A stretch of DNA of 64,000 nucleotides from Agathobacter sp. (GCA_017409825.1 JAFQRZ010000012.1:1-64000), one strand, 5' to 3'. Shown: positions 42,774 through 51,623, counted from the first letter of the stretch. Made by a program: numbers and translations. Notes: generated by a model not told the origin, from the letters alone.

Positions 42774-43864
42774 TACTTTTTCCTCCTAACCAATACCAAA
42801 AATGCCGGAACTACTACCATAAATGGAACTGCTCCATAGCTGTAATATCCCAAAAATAAGTTCAAGAAACGACGATCCAAATAAATCGCGTATGCAACCA
42901 AAAACACTGCGACAGTTGGAAGCAGTAGCTGCCACCACTGCAATCTTTTTTTCTCCTTCGGACTAAGTTCTGTCAACATCCGCACCCCATAATGCAGATG
43001 CAGATTCAAAAGGGCAAACAAAGTAAAAAACCAAACCGCCAGCATGAGTGCATCCATACGTTTTAGAAAATTCCCTTCAAACTGTATCGTACTCATCAAA
43101 GTCACCACTGGAAACCGCAAACTTGCTAGACTTTTTGCACCAAAATTTCCTAATAAAAGCACATAGCTTCCCAACAAAATCACTCCAGAAAAAAGCACAG
43201 AAACACTTATCGTTTTCACAATATTTCTACCATAATTTTTCTCCTTTTCGCCAATGAGAAACAACGAAAAGAACAGTGGTGTCAAAAGTAGAAACACTAA
43301 ATAAGTGCCTTTCCCCAGATTTGTACTATCAAATTGCAAAACTGATTCCACATACACCCATTCAAAATCTCTTACCGAAGCCAGCATCATCGCCACGTAC
43401 GGTACAAGAATAAACCAAAACATAACCTCATATACTCTGGCTCGACTTTCAATTCCACCACTTACCGCATAAGCAGCCACTGCCACAATAATCAGCAAAA
43501 TCACCGCATACGAAGAATCTCGCACCAGACTATACTGCATGAGATTGGTAAAGACATAGGCGCAAAAGCCTGCGGTAAGTATGCTATGCAGCATAATTAG
43601 AACAAACACCAATTTTCCCAGCCAGACATTTACGCCCTCGTGCAGAAAACTTGCCATATCCGTTCCCATCTTTTTCATAATCCAACCCAAGTACAGTAAA
43701 TAGATGAGACCCGCTCCTGTTCCCAATGCTATAGCATATATCCCGCTCGCTCCACACAATTTCGCCAAATAAGGAGGCAATAGCAGTGTGGCAATTCCCA
43801 TCAAATCGAACACATATAATCGCAGCGTTTGTCGACTGGATATTTTCCCATTATTCACATACAT
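42773..43864 (-). CDS. GerAB-type germinant permease subunit
   Basis: Membrane protein of 363 aa with about ten hydrophobic helices, of the GerAB/APC transporter-like family that binds germinant in the inner spore membrane. It begins with ISSRQTLRLYVFDLMG and has the alternating short loops of this family. Its start lies one base after the stop of the A subunit, and its stop overlaps the start of the C subunit, so the three are translationally coupled. Germinant unknown. Confidence 0.9.
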   Translation of the reverse strand: MYVNNGKISSRQTLRLYVFDLMGIATLLLPPYLAKLCGASGIYAIALGTGAGLIYLLYLGWIMKKMGTDMASFLHEGVNVWLGKLVFVLIMLHSILTAGFCAYVFTNLMQYSLVRDSSYAVILLIIVAVAAYAVSGGIESRARVYEVMFWFILVPYVAMMLASVRDFEWVYVESVLQFDSTNLGKGTYLVFLLLTPLFFSLFLIGEKEKNYGRNIVKTISVSVLFSGVILLGSYVLLLGNFGAKSLASLRFPVVTLMSTIQFEGNFLKRMDALMLAVWFFTLFALLNLHLHYGVRMLTELSPKEKKRLQWWQLLLPTVAVFLVAYAIYLDRRFLNLFLGYYSYGAVPFMVVVPAFLVLVRRKK

Positions 43865-43865
43865 A

Positions 43866-45350
43866 TCATTTTTCTTTCTTTTTTAATTTCGTTCTTTCGT
43901 GAGGATTCGCATAAATCGGACGTTTCCAAATCATGCGCAATGGAAATCGGACGACGGAATCTTTTTCATCCTGATATTCATTCAGTTGTGCTCCTACATA
44001 AGGCGAAAGATATGGCACATCAAAACTCTTTAGACTTGCTAAATGCACCAGAACGAGGAAAATTCCAATTAAGAATCCGAAAAAGCCCAGCCATGCCGAT
44101 AACGCAATCAATACGAATTTTAGAATCCGAAAGGAAAAGGCAAACTCCTCATTCGGTATCGCAAAAGAGCAAAGTGCCGTAAATGCTACCACGATGACCA
44201 CTATCGGGCTCACCAGATTTGCTTCTACGGCAGCCTGCCCTATGATAAGTCCCCCGACAATCCCGATGGTATTTCCCATCGTTCCTGGCAATCGTACCCC
44301 TGCCTCTCGAATCAATTCAAAGGATAACTCCATAAGAAGCACCTCCAAAGCCGCTGGAAATGGCACACCTTGCCTAGCTTGCCAAAAGGACATCAAAAGA
44401 GGTGTAGGCAGAATCTGCGTGTGGAAATTTGTCATCGCAAGATAAAGCCCCGGTAATGTCAGTGCAAAAAATGCTGCCACATAACGAATGATTCTTGCAA
44501 ATGTTGCCATGTGAAAACGATTATAATAATCATCCGTCGTTTTCAAAAAAGAATTCACGTCCGTCGGAAGTAGTAATGCTACTGGTGAATTATCTACTAG
44601 TACTACTATCTTCCCATTTAATACTTCCATCGCAGCTCGGTCCGGTCGTCTCGTCGACTGAAACTGTGGAAATGGCGACAACCAGGATTCCTCTGCTAGT
44701 TGCTCCATTACTCCACTATCCATCACCCCATCGATATCGTATTCCGTAAGTCGTGCATGAATCTCTTGAATAAGCTTCGGGTCGGCAAGTCCTTCCACAT
44801 AAACAATTGCTACATTCGTAAACGAACGAACCCCCACCTGAAACTCCCTGACCTTTAGCTGAGTGTTACGGATTCGTTTTCGAATCAGCGCCGTATTCGC
44901 CTTTTCCGATTCCGTAAAGCTTTCATCCGAACCACGAACCACTTTTTCTGCTTCAGACTTACTAACCCCCATTTTCGGATAGCCCTGGTCTGGGATTTTG
45001 AGTGCCCTTGCTACACCATCCACGAAAAAAACACTATCCCCAATTAATACACCAAGTATTGCATCCTCCATATATTCATAAGGCTCCACGTCAGATAACG
45101 CAAATGCATTCCCCTTTACATTTTCGACCACCTGCTCATCTGACAATCCCTCCAAATATGCCAGCATCCGACCTAAAACATTTACCATATTGTTGCCCGC
45201 ATTCACCTCGATATAACAGACAAACCCTTTTACACTTCCATTTTTCCCAATGGACAGCTTACGCACCTTTAAATCATCACAATCCGAAAACGCTTGACGT
45301 ACCGCCTTTTCATTCTCCTCAATGTGCTGTGAAATCAACTGCTTTTGCAT
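43866..45350 (-). CDS. GerAA/GerKA-type germination receptor subunit
   Basis: Protein of 494 aa. A large N-terminal cytoplasmic domain (about 1-285) is followed by four or five membrane helices (FALTLPGLYLAM, GVRLPGTMGNTIGIVGGLI and later). PFPQFQSTRRPDRAAMEVLNG in the middle is a family hallmark. The A subunit assembles the Ger receptor and may form the ion channel. The ATG at 45350 follows GAGGTG, which is inside the terminator-like hairpin discussed at 45356-45413; an in-frame ATG six codons earlier lies within that hairpin and is less likely. Confidence 0.92.
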   Translation of the reverse strand: MQKQLISQHIEENEKAVRQAFSDCDDLKVRKLSIGKNGSVKGFVCYIEVNAGNNMVNVLGRMLAYLEGLSDEQVVENVKGNAFALSDVEPYEYMEDAILGVLIGDSVFFVDGVARALKIPDQGYPKMGVSKSEAEKVVRGSDESFTESEKANTALIRKRIRNTQLKVREFQVGVRSFTNVAIVYVEGLADPKLIQEIHARLTEYDIDGVMDSGVMEQLAEESWLSPFPQFQSTRRPDRAAMEVLNGKIVVLVDNSPVALLLPTDVNSFLKTTDDYYNRFHMATFARIIRYVAAFFALTLPGLYLAMTNFHTQILPTPLLMSFWQARQGVPFPAALEVLLMELSFELIREAGVRLPGTMGNTIGIVGGLIIGQAAVEANLVSPIVVIVVAFTALCSFAIPNEEFAFSFRILKFVLIALSAWLGFFGFLIGIFLVLVHLASLKSFDVPYLSPYVGAQLNEYQDEKDSVVRFPLRMIWKRPIYANPHERTKLKKKEK

Positions 45351-45355
45351 AAAAA

Positions 45356-45385
45356 AAGAACACCTCAATTTCTTAAGATGTTCTT
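45356..45385 (-). terminator. gntR terminator hairpin overlapping the ger leader
   Basis: AAGAACA (45385-45379 on the minus strand) pairs with TGTTCTT (45362-45356), followed by TTTTTTT and then the gerA-type ATG. The GAGGTG ribosome site lies in the loop and 3' arm. It ends the ispE-gntR transcript. Confidence 0.7.
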
Positions 45386-45413
45386 AGTATGTGTAACTAT
45401 TTTCCTTTTATGC
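45385..45413 (-). promoter_or_regulatory. sigma-G-type forespore promoter of the ger operon
   Basis: GCATA (45413-45409), 17-nt spacer, CATACTA (45391-45385), a close match to the sigma-G consensus. Predicted start near 45378 lies after the 5' arm of the overlapping hairpin. Confidence 0.65.
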
Positions 45414-45419
45414 CAGAAA

Positions 45420-46094
45420 CTATCCCTGCTGGATAATCACTTCTTTGACTGCAATCGCCTGATTCTTTACATGCTCACGAATCGAAGCTGTTGCACCGTC
45501 CTGATTACGGTTCACAAGAGAATCATAAATCGCATTGTGTTCTTTAATCAAAGTAGGGTAATTCTCTTCTCTCTTCAAATATTCCACACGATAGCGGTAA
45601 ATCTGCTCACGAAGATTGTTTAACATATTTACAAGCTTTGGATTGTTCGTCGCATCGTAGATTACATCATGAAATTCTACGTCTGTCTCTGCAATCGCTT
45701 TTACATTTCCAGATTTCAAACTATCTTCAAATGCTTTCTTCTTTTCCGCTAAAACGGTTAGCTGTTCTTCCGTAATACGATCACAAGCAAGCTGACATGC
45801 TAGGATATCCAATGCTTCACGAATCTCTAATACGTCTTCCATTCCCTTCAGGGTCATCTTGGCAACCTCTGCCCCTTTTCTAGGAACTGTCACGGCAAGG
45901 CCTTCCTGCTCTAGCATACGAATCGCTTCACGAATCGGAGTACGGCTTACCCCAAGCTGTGCTGCCAGTTGAAGCTCCATCAAACGCTCGCCTGGTTTCA
46001 AATCCCCTTTTAAGATTGCTTCACGAAGTGTATTGAACACTACATCACGTAGTGGTAAAAATGCATCCATATTTAACTTCAAATCTTCTGTCAT
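45420..46094 (-). CDS. GntR/FadR-subfamily regulator
   Basis: Regulator of 224 aa. A winged helix-turn-helix at 12-75 (GERLMELQLAAQLGVSRTPI) is followed by an all-helical FCD ligand domain (about 85-215) with conserved metal-site residues (EFHDVIY, HNAIYDSL, REHV). FCD regulators commonly respond to organic acids including hexuronates. It lies 12 nt after ispE in one operon. A TTGTATACAT site at the operon start and similar sites near kdgK and uxuB make it a candidate hexuronate regulator, although those genes are 15-25 kb away. Confidence 0.9.
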   Translation of the reverse strand: MTEDLKLNMDAFLPLRDVVFNTLREAILKGDLKPGERLMELQLAAQLGVSRTPIREAIRMLEQEGLAVTVPRKGAEVAKMTLKGMEDVLEIREALDILACQLACDRITEEQLTVLAEKKKAFEDSLKSGNVKAIAETDVEFHDVIYDATNNPKLVNMLNNLREQIYRYRVEYLKREENYPTLIKEHNAIYDSLVNRNQDGATASIREHVKNQAIAVKEVIIQQG

Positions 46095-46106
46095 CTTGTC
46101 ACCTGC

Positions 46107-46982
46107 TTACTCTCTTCGATTATTATAAATACTAGTTACATATATCTGTTTTGCAAGTCCAGACTTCACCATATCGTCGTAAGCTTTTCTTGCAGTTTCT
46201 TCATCTTCAAATAAACCGAATACCGTTGGACCACTACCACTCATCATGGAGTTAATCGCACCGGATTTCATCATCTGCTCCTTAATTTGAGCAATGATAG
46301 GATATTCTGGAATCGTTACCGACTCAAGCACATTTCCCATGTGGCTCGCAATTGCGTGCAAGTCCTTGTTTTTAATATCTGTTACCAGCTGGTCAATATC
46401 TGGATGAATGGTTTCTTCATTCAATTTCAAATTCTCATATACAAACTTGGTCGAAACCGAAATCGCTGGTTTCGCAATCAGCACTGGACATTTTACCATT
46501 GGAGGCAGGCTAGTCAGCTTCTCACCGATTCCCTCTGCCAAAGCAGTGCCACGCATCAAGCAATATGGTACATCCGCACCAATTTTTACCCCACGCTCCA
46601 TCAAGTCTTTTCTGGAAAGTCCCAAATCAAAAATCTGGTTCATACCATACAGCATAGCCGCAGCATCTGAACTTCCTCCTGCCATACCTGCAGCAACTGG
46701 AATTCGTTTCTGCAAATGTACAGATACTCCTTCCTTAATATCAAATTCATCCATCAAGAGTTTGCCCGCTTTATACACCAGGTTATTCTCATTGGTCGGC
46801 ACATAAGAAAGATTGGAAGTAATGGCAATGCCAGATTCCGTCGTCTTCTTAATATCCAATTTGTCATAAAGATGAATTGTCTGCATAATCATGCGTACTT
46901 CATGATATCCATCCTCACGTCTGCGGACCACATCCAGCCCAAGGTTGATTTTTGCTAGTGCTTTTAACGTAATATTATCCAT
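46107..46982 (-). CDS. ispE: 4-diphosphocytidyl-2-C-methyl-D-erythritol kinase
   Basis: GHMP kinase of 291 aa in the MEP isoprenoid pathway. The N-terminal LKALAKINLGLDVVRRREDG and the ATP-binding PVAAGMAGGSSDAAAM (about 92-107) are characteristic, as is MSGSGPTVFG near the C terminus. The ATG at 46982 is preceded by GGGGTGAAGG; nine codons of upstream frame overlap the transcription start. First gene of the ispE-gntR operon. Confidence 0.95.
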   Translation of the reverse strand: MDNITLKALAKINLGLDVVRRREDGYHEVRMIMQTIHLYDKLDIKKTTESGIAITSNLSYVPTNENNLVYKAGKLLMDEFDIKEGVSVHLQKRIPVAAGMAGGSSDAAAMLYGMNQIFDLGLSRKDLMERGVKIGADVPYCLMRGTALAEGIGEKLTSLPPMVKCPVLIAKPAISVSTKFVYENLKLNEETIHPDIDQLVTDIKNKDLHAIASHMGNVLESVTIPEYPIIAQIKEQMMKSGAINSMMSGSGPTVFGLFEDEETARKAYDDMVKSGLAKQIYVTSIYNNRRE

Positions 46983-46999
46983 ACCTTCACCCCTGTACT

Positions 47000-47042
47000 T
47001 TGTATACATTATTCATTATACTCTTATTTTTGTATTTTTCAA
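47000..47042 (-). promoter_or_regulatory. ispE-gntR promoter with GntR-type operator
   Basis: TTGAAA (47042-47037), 16-nt spacer, TATAAT (47020-47015). Predicted start is near 47008, inside TTGTATACAT (47000-47009), so a repressor bound there would block initiation. Confidence 0.6.
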
Positions 47043-47105
47043 TGTACACAGCAGAAAAATTATCAGAAAAATTTAGGTAAACTTGCATAAATTTCAAAAA
47101 AAGAC

Positions 47106-47134
47106 TTCACAAAACCAGAAATATGTCCGATACT
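47106..47134 (+). promoter_or_regulatory. promoter of the 47201 gene
   Basis: TTCACA (47106-47111), 17-nt spacer, GATACT (47129-47134). The GTCCGATA within the -10 region also loosely resembles a flagellar sigma factor -10 (GCCGATAA), but no good -35 supports that. Confidence 0.4.
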
Positions 47135-47200
47135 ATGATTAGAAGAGTATTCTTATATTTAAACAGGACAAATTTGTATCATATCCAAGGAGGGATTATT

Positions 47201-47857
47201 ATGAGTGTACAGTCAATTTATAACAATGTAGCTGCTGCAAACGTAAACACCGTTAGCAAAGCACCTGAAACCAAAACGGAAGAAAAAGCTGTAGAAACCA
47301 CGAAAAATACTGGTTTTGATGAAACAGCCGTTGTTTACGAAAAATCAAAGGAAACCGAAACTGTAAAAACAAATAAAAATAATGCCGTAGACCGTGAAGC
47401 TATCATCGCACAGATGAAAGCGGACACAGAAGCTCGCATGGCACAGATGCAGGAATTGGTTCGCAAGATGATGCAGGGACAGGGAAATGCTCTCGCTCAG
47501 ACCGACGACATCTGGTCATTCCTTGCAAGCGGTGACTACACCGTAACCGAAGCTGCTAAGCTTCAGGCTCAGGAAGATATTTCAGAAGATGGATACTGGG
47601 GTGTAGAACAGACCTCTCAGCGTATTCTTGATTTTGCAAAAGCTCTCTCTGGCAACGATGTAAGCAAAGCAGATATGCTCCTTGATGCATTCAAGAAAGG
47701 CTACAAAGAAGCAACTGGCGCTTGGGGCAAAGAACTTCCAGAGATTTCTAAGAAAACTTATGAAGCTGTAGAAGAAAAATTCGCAGCTTGGAAGGAAGAA
47801 GCAAATAAACCAGCTGTGGAAGAAGTACCAGCAGAAGACACCAAAGTAGAAGCTTAA
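47201..47857 (+). CDS. soluble helical protein of unknown function
   Basis: Protein of 218 aa without signal peptide or membrane segment. Residues 1-60 are a low-complexity, charged linker rich in Lys, Glu and Thr. Residues 70-105 form a predicted amphipathic helix with repeated Met and Gln (MKADTEARMAQMQELV). A compact domain at about 125-200 contains RILDFAKALSGND and LPEISKKTYEAV, a pattern I associate with conserved hypothetical proteins (possibly DUF5610-like). Strong AAGGAGGG precedes ATG. Good codon use suggests high expression. No function is assigned. Confidence 0.65.
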   Translation: MSVQSIYNNVAAANVNTVSKAPETKTEEKAVETTKNTGFDETAVVYEKSKETETVKTNKNNAVDREAIIAQMKADTEARMAQMQELVRKMMQGQGNALAQTDDIWSFLASGDYTVTEAAKLQAQEDISEDGYWGVEQTSQRILDFAKALSGNDVSKADMLLDAFKKGYKEATGAWGKELPEISKKTYEAVEEKFAAWKEEANKPAVEEVPAEDTKVEA

Positions 47858-47872
47858 TTACATAGTAATATT

Positions 47873-47905
47873 AAAATGGGCATGTATATTTTCATGCCCA
47901 TTTTT
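47873..47905 (+). terminator. terminator of the 47201 gene
   Basis: Stem 47873-47884/47893-47904 with an 8-nt loop, ending in TTTTT. Confidence 0.85.
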
Positions 47906-47922
47906 GCAAAAGGAGAAATCTT

Positions 47923-48462
47923 ATGTTCAAAAAGAGTTTTGCATTATTTTTAATCACTTTTATTTGTTTTTTGCTTATTGGTTGCAACACTAGCCAACTT
48001 GATAATTCGCCAGAAGCAAATCCAACTGAAAATAGGAATCCAGACTCAACAAATTCTTCCGAAAAAACTAATTCTTCAGCAGAAACTCAACCAGAAGAAA
48101 GTATCTACACAGTAAATAATTTTGAGTATGCCTCTATTACTAATATCTCTACTAATGGTGATGTTATTACCCTTGAATTTACATATACTGGAGAAAACGA
48201 ACTTGATTTAGGAGAATGGTTTGTCTTAGAAACTTATGAGAATGGAACCTGGTATACTCTCCCATATGATATAGAAAACTGTTGGCAACTACTCGCTTAT
48301 CCTGTTGCTCCAAACCAGTCAAAGAGTCTAGATTATAATCTAAAATATGTGTATGAACCATTATCGACTGGAAAATATCGCATTGTAACATCGGTTTTGG
48401 ATTTTATTGAAACAGGGAATTACACAAAGTACTATCTAGCGGCTGAATTTGAAATCGAATAA
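47923..48462 (+). CDS. lipoprotein with Ig-like domain
   Basis: Surface lipoprotein of 179 aa. Signal peptide with lipobox LIGC (C21), then a Ser/Thr/Asn/Glu-rich linker (about 22-60) and a beta-rich domain (62-178). Within it, the LGEWFVLETYENGTWYTLPY and LSTGKYRIV patterns resemble bacterial Ig-like domains (Big_14-type). AAAGGAG precedes ATG. It follows the terminator of the upstream gene closely, so it probably depends on readthrough or on its own promoter near 47890. Ligand unknown. Confidence 0.75.
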   Translation: MFKKSFALFLITFICFLLIGCNTSQLDNSPEANPTENRNPDSTNSSEKTNSSAETQPEESIYTVNNFEYASITNISTNGDVITLEFTYTGENELDLGEWFVLETYENGTWYTLPYDIENCWQLLAYPVAPNQSKSLDYNLKYVYEPLSTGKYRIVTSVLDFIETGNYTKYYLAAEFEIE

Positions 48463-48490
48463 CAAATTTACTAAACAAATTGAACAAATG

Positions 48491-48525
48491 AAGGAGGTGC
48501 ATATTCGTATGCATCCTCCTTTTAT
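48491..48525. terminator. terminator between convergent genes
   Basis: AAGGAGG-T-GCATA, TTCG loop, TATGC-AT-CCTCCTT, followed by TTATTTTAT. It serves the lipoprotein gene on the plus strand. Confidence 0.75.
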
Positions 48526-48551
48526 TTTATCCACGTAATTTGATTATCTGG

Positions 48552-49046
48552 TTACATATTTATTGTTACTCCACCATCTCCATGGTCGCAGTTTGCAGCG
48601 TCAATCGCTACTACCAGCATAAGACCCATAAGCTCATCTGTTGGATTTTCGAAGTCGATGGTGTAGGTATCTCCCCACGCAAGCCACTCCTTGTTGATAT
48701 GAATGATTGGTCTGCCGCCAGCATACACATCATAATTCCAATCGAGGAAATCTCCATCTACATGCCAGCCATTGAAATCAATATCATATTTCTGGAAAAA
48801 CAAGGTAAACTGCTTCGTAATCGTTCCTCGCGTCGCTCCATTCATTACAATTTCGAATTTCTTTGGAAAACTGAATATCTTTTCATGCACCGAACCGATT
48901 TCATTATCTTGCATATCATACACATGAAGCTGGTGTCCGAAGGAGAATACCTCTCCTTTTACAAAATATTTTACATTACCTGCTTCGTCATAAATATCAA
49001 ATTTATCTCCCCAAGAAAATACTCGCTGCTTGATTAAAAGTTTCAT
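48552..49046 (-). CDS. LURP-one-related (DUF567) protein
   Basis: Protein of 164 aa with the LURP-one/phospholipid scramblase-like twelve-strand barrel pattern (KQRVFSWGDKFDIYDEAGN, GHQLHVYDMQDNEIG, FTLFFQKYDIDFNGWHVDG). Bacterial members are of unknown function; a lipid or membrane-surface role is speculated from the fold. The ATG at 49046 follows GGAGGAA. Its promoter shares an unusual 24-nt box with the ABC/two-component operon next to it, pointing to co-regulation by that system. Confidence 0.85.
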   Translation of the reverse strand: MKLLIKQRVFSWGDKFDIYDEAGNVKYFVKGEVFSFGHQLHVYDMQDNEIGSVHEKIFSFPKKFEIVMNGATRGTITKQFTLFFQKYDIDFNGWHVDGDFLDWNYDVYAGGRPIIHINKEWLAWGDTYTIDFENPTDELMGLMLVVAIDAANCDHGDGGVTINM

Positions 49047-49072
49047 AAGCTGTTCCTCCTCTCCCTGTATAA

Positions 49073-49125
49073 GATTATCATACAAAATGAACCTTAATAA
49101 AACAAGTGCATAACCTTAACAAAAT
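49073..49125 (-). promoter_or_regulatory. LURP-one promoter with TTAAGG direct repeats
   Basis: -10 TATGAT (49082-49077). In place of a -35 there are TTAAGGTT, TTAAGGTT and TTAAGAT copies spaced 22 and 11 bp on the minus strand, one helical turn apart as expected for an OmpR-type regulator. The segment 49073-49096 matches 54231-54254 at 20 of 24 positions. Confidence 0.6.
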
Positions 49126-49139
49126 CTTAAACCTGAAAA

Positions 49140-50279
49140 TTAACCACGCACCTTTAACGACTCATAAACAGGTAATATAATTTGGAATACAGCCCCACCT
49201 TCTGAATGATTATATACATATACCGATCCCTGATGTCCTTCAATAATCAGCTTCGCAAGATTCAAACCGATGCCCGTATGATTTTCCTTTACATTTTGTG
49301 GCAGATAAAACCGATCAAAAATATTTGGAATATCTTTTTCGTGCAATCCCTGTCCAAAGTCCCGAATCGAAAGTTTGACATAATCCGCTTCCTGCACACA
49401 GGAAATCTCCACACTTCCCGCCGATTTATCTGCTTCTAATGCATTCGCCAATATATTTAATAGTGCTTCCCTTAACCATTTTTCATCACCATAAAAATGT
49501 GTTGTTTTTTCACAAGCAATGTGTATTCTTGCCTTCTCAGTCTCAAAGCTTTCTCTCAACTCTTCTAATAACGATTTCAAATCCAACAATTCTTTCTGAA
49601 ATATTACCTTCCCAGCCTCTAATCTGCCGATATCCATCAATCGTTTCATCAAGTTATTCATACTATCTAAATGCTGATAGCATTCTTCCACGTGCTGTTT
49701 ATTCGTACCATCTGTCAATTCACTCTCTACAATATCAAGTGAAGTATACACTCTGCTAATCGGAGTTTTCATCTGGTGTGCAATATTTTCAATAAAGCTC
49801 TGGATTCTCCTGTTTTGATTGATAACATATTCTTCCTGCATTTGCTGTTCTTTCAGCTTAAAATTTTCTTGGCGAAGTAAGTCTAGCTCCTGCTGCTGTA
49901 TTCGCATCAATCGATAGAAACTTAAGAATATAATTCCCACCAGTAAAATAAATACGGCTACAACCACATAAATACATTCCTGCATTCCCATATTATGGGC
50001 GATAAATTGGATTCCTGCATCGGTATAGCCATACAGCTCCAGTATCTCGTCCCCCTTTTCTATTGATGCATGACTAGGCACTTCAAACATAGCATGTATA
50101 TAGGTCTGCACGTATTTTTCATCGTGTTCCTGCAAAACGCCAATGATATGCTTCTGAAAATCCATAACCATTCCCAACACATAATTACACATTGCATATC
50201 CACTTACCAGCAATCCCAACATGCCCACGATTAAGATGCAATTATATATCTTTTTGTATCCGATTTCTTTATTCTTCAT
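49140..50279 (-). CDS. sensor histidine kinase
   Basis: Membrane kinase of 379 aa. Two membrane helices (about 10-35 and 105-125) flank an extracellular stretch of about 70 residues. The phosphoacceptor is H168 in IENIAHQMKTPISR. The catalytic ATPase domain has NILANALEA (N box), DFGQGLHEKD and GIGLNLAK (G boxes). The ATG at 50279 lies inside the end of the response regulator gene (11-nt overlap) after GAGG, giving coupled translation. It probably senses a peptide antibiotic or envelope stress through the neighbouring ABC permease. Confidence 0.93.
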   Translation of the reverse strand: MKNKEIGYKKIYNCILIVGMLGLLVSGYAMCNYVLGMVMDFQKHIIGVLQEHDEKYVQTYIHAMFEVPSHASIEKGDEILELYGYTDAGIQFIAHNMGMQECIYVVVAVFILLVGIIFLSFYRLMRIQQQELDLLRQENFKLKEQQMQEEYVINQNRRIQSFIENIAHQMKTPISRVYTSLDIVESELTDGTNKQHVEECYQHLDSMNNLMKRLMDIGRLEAGKVIFQKELLDLKSLLEELRESFETEKARIHIACEKTTHFYGDEKWLREALLNILANALEADKSAGSVEISCVQEADYVKLSIRDFGQGLHEKDIPNIFDRFYLPQNVKENHTGIGLNLAKLIIEGHQGSVYVYNHSEGGAVFQIILPVYESLKVRG

Positions 50280-50961
50280 AAATTCCTCTGTGCACCTTTC
50301 CCACAAAACGATAGCCAAAGCCTCGTACCGTTTCAATATATTCACTTCCGATTTTTCCACGCAAACGACTCATATTTACCGAAAGCGTATTATCTTCGAC
50401 ACCTTCGTACCCATCTTTACTCAAACAATCCATAAGCTGTTCTCTATCTACGATGCACTCTGCGTTTTCCATCAGTTTTAGCAAAAGCTCCAGTTCTACT
50501 GGTGTCAAACGAACAGGCTCCCCCTGTTTTTTTACAAGTCCCTGCATTCTATCCACAAGTAAATCGTTGCTCTTTAGGAGATTTCCTATACGATGGCTCT
50601 CATTTTTGCGTAAATTCGCACGAATTCTGGATAATAATTCTTTGGTACGATAAGGTTTTACCACATAATCATCTCCACCCAAATTCAATCCCTTTACCAC
50701 CGCGTCCTCATCCTCGCAGACACTCAAAAAAATAATCGGTCGATGATTCCGCTTGCGTATCTCCTTGCAAACTTCGAACCCCTCTCCATCTGGAAGCCAG
50801 ATATCCAAAAGGTACAAATCAATGGCTTCGTCCGTTTGCACATAGCGAACAGCCTCTCCCACAGAAGAGGCTGTCAGCACCTGAAAATTATTTTTAATCA
50901 ATATCTCTTTCAAATTACGTCTTAAGTAATAATCATCTTCGACCACTAAAATTCGATTCAT
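50269..50961 (-). CDS. OmpR-family response regulator
   Basis: Protein of 230 aa. Receiver domain with phosphoacceptor D53 (LYLLDIWLPDGEG), acidic pocket VVEDD at 6-10 and the conserved lysine in VVKPY. A winged-helix domain follows (about 130-222) ending ETVRGFGYRFVG. It overlaps the upstream ATPase gene by 4 nt and the kinase gene by 11 nt. It probably binds the TAAGGTT boxes before the operon and before the LURP-one gene. Confidence 0.95.
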   Translation of the reverse strand: MNRILVVEDDYYLRRNLKEILIKNNFQVLTASSVGEAVRYVQTDEAIDLYLLDIWLPDGEGFEVCKEIRKRNHRPIIFLSVCEDEDAVVKGLNLGGDDYVVKPYRTKELLSRIRANLRKNESHRIGNLLKSNDLLVDRMQGLVKKQGEPVRLTPVELELLLKLMENAECIVDREQLMDCLSKDGYEGVEDNTLSVNMSRLRGKIGSEYIETVRGFGYRFVGKVHRGIYEE

Positions 50962-51623
50962 GAAATTTCTCCATCCTGTATTCGTATGATGCGGTCTGCA
51001 TAATCCGCCGTCTGCATATCATGTGTCACCATGATAATCGTCTGGTGATACATCTTCGCAGCCTTACGCATTAAGGTTACTACTTCATTGCTATTTTCGC
51101 AATCCAAATTTCCTGTTGGTTCATCTGCCAGAATCACTGCCGGCTGGATGGCAATCGCTCTTGCAATTGCCACACGTTGTTGCTCACCACCCGACATCTC
51201 ACCAGGGAACTTGTCCTTACAGGAGAGGATTCCAAGGACCATCATCAGTTCCTCAATCTTGTCTTTTTCTGGTATTTTTCCGTCCAATCGAATCGGAAAA
51301 ATAATATTTTCATACGCAGTGAATTCTGGAAGCAGACTGTAATCCTGATAAACAAATCCAATCTGACTGCGTCTTAACTTCGACACATCCTTATCCTTCA
51401 AACGAAGAATACTTTTCCCATTCAACAAAATATCTCCGTCATCTGGTATTTCGGTCGTACCAAGCAGCTTTAACAGAGTAGATTTGCCTGAGCCACTTTT
51501 TCCTACAATGGATACAAATTCTCCTTCCTTAAAAGTAAGAGAACATGGTTTTAGCGCTTTTACCTCTACACTTCCATTTTTATAGGTTTTTGAAATATCC
51601 TTTGCTTCTAAAATAATACTCAT
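50958..51623 (-). CDS. ABC transporter ATPase, MacB/BceA type
   Basis: ATP-binding protein of 221 aa. Walker [10 protein letters not shown] (about 40-48), signature [14 protein letters not shown], Walker [13 protein letters not shown] and the H-loop MVTHD are complete. It pairs with the FtsX-type permease, with which it overlaps by 4 nt. Such pairs resist or sense peptide antibiotics, or export peptides and lipoproteins. The adjacent two-component system favours a Bce/Vnc-like detoxification module. Confidence 0.95.
   Translation of the reverse strand: MSIILEAKDISKTYKNGSVEVKALKPCSLTFKEGEFVSIVGKSGSGKSTLLKLLGTTEIPDDGDILLNGKSILRLKDKDVSKLRRSQIGFVYQDYSLLPEFTAYENIIFPIRLDGKIPEKDKIEELMMVLGILSCKDKFPGEMSGGEQQRVAIARAIAIQPAVILADEPTGNLDCENSNEVVTLMRKAAKMYHQTIIMVTHDMQTADYADRIIRIQDGEIS

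Noticed and set aside
42173-42859. 228-codon plus-strand open frame
   Set aside because: It lies antisense to the GerAC-like and gerAB genes, has low-complexity Pro/Ser/His composition and no ribosome site; it is a shadow of the coding strand.
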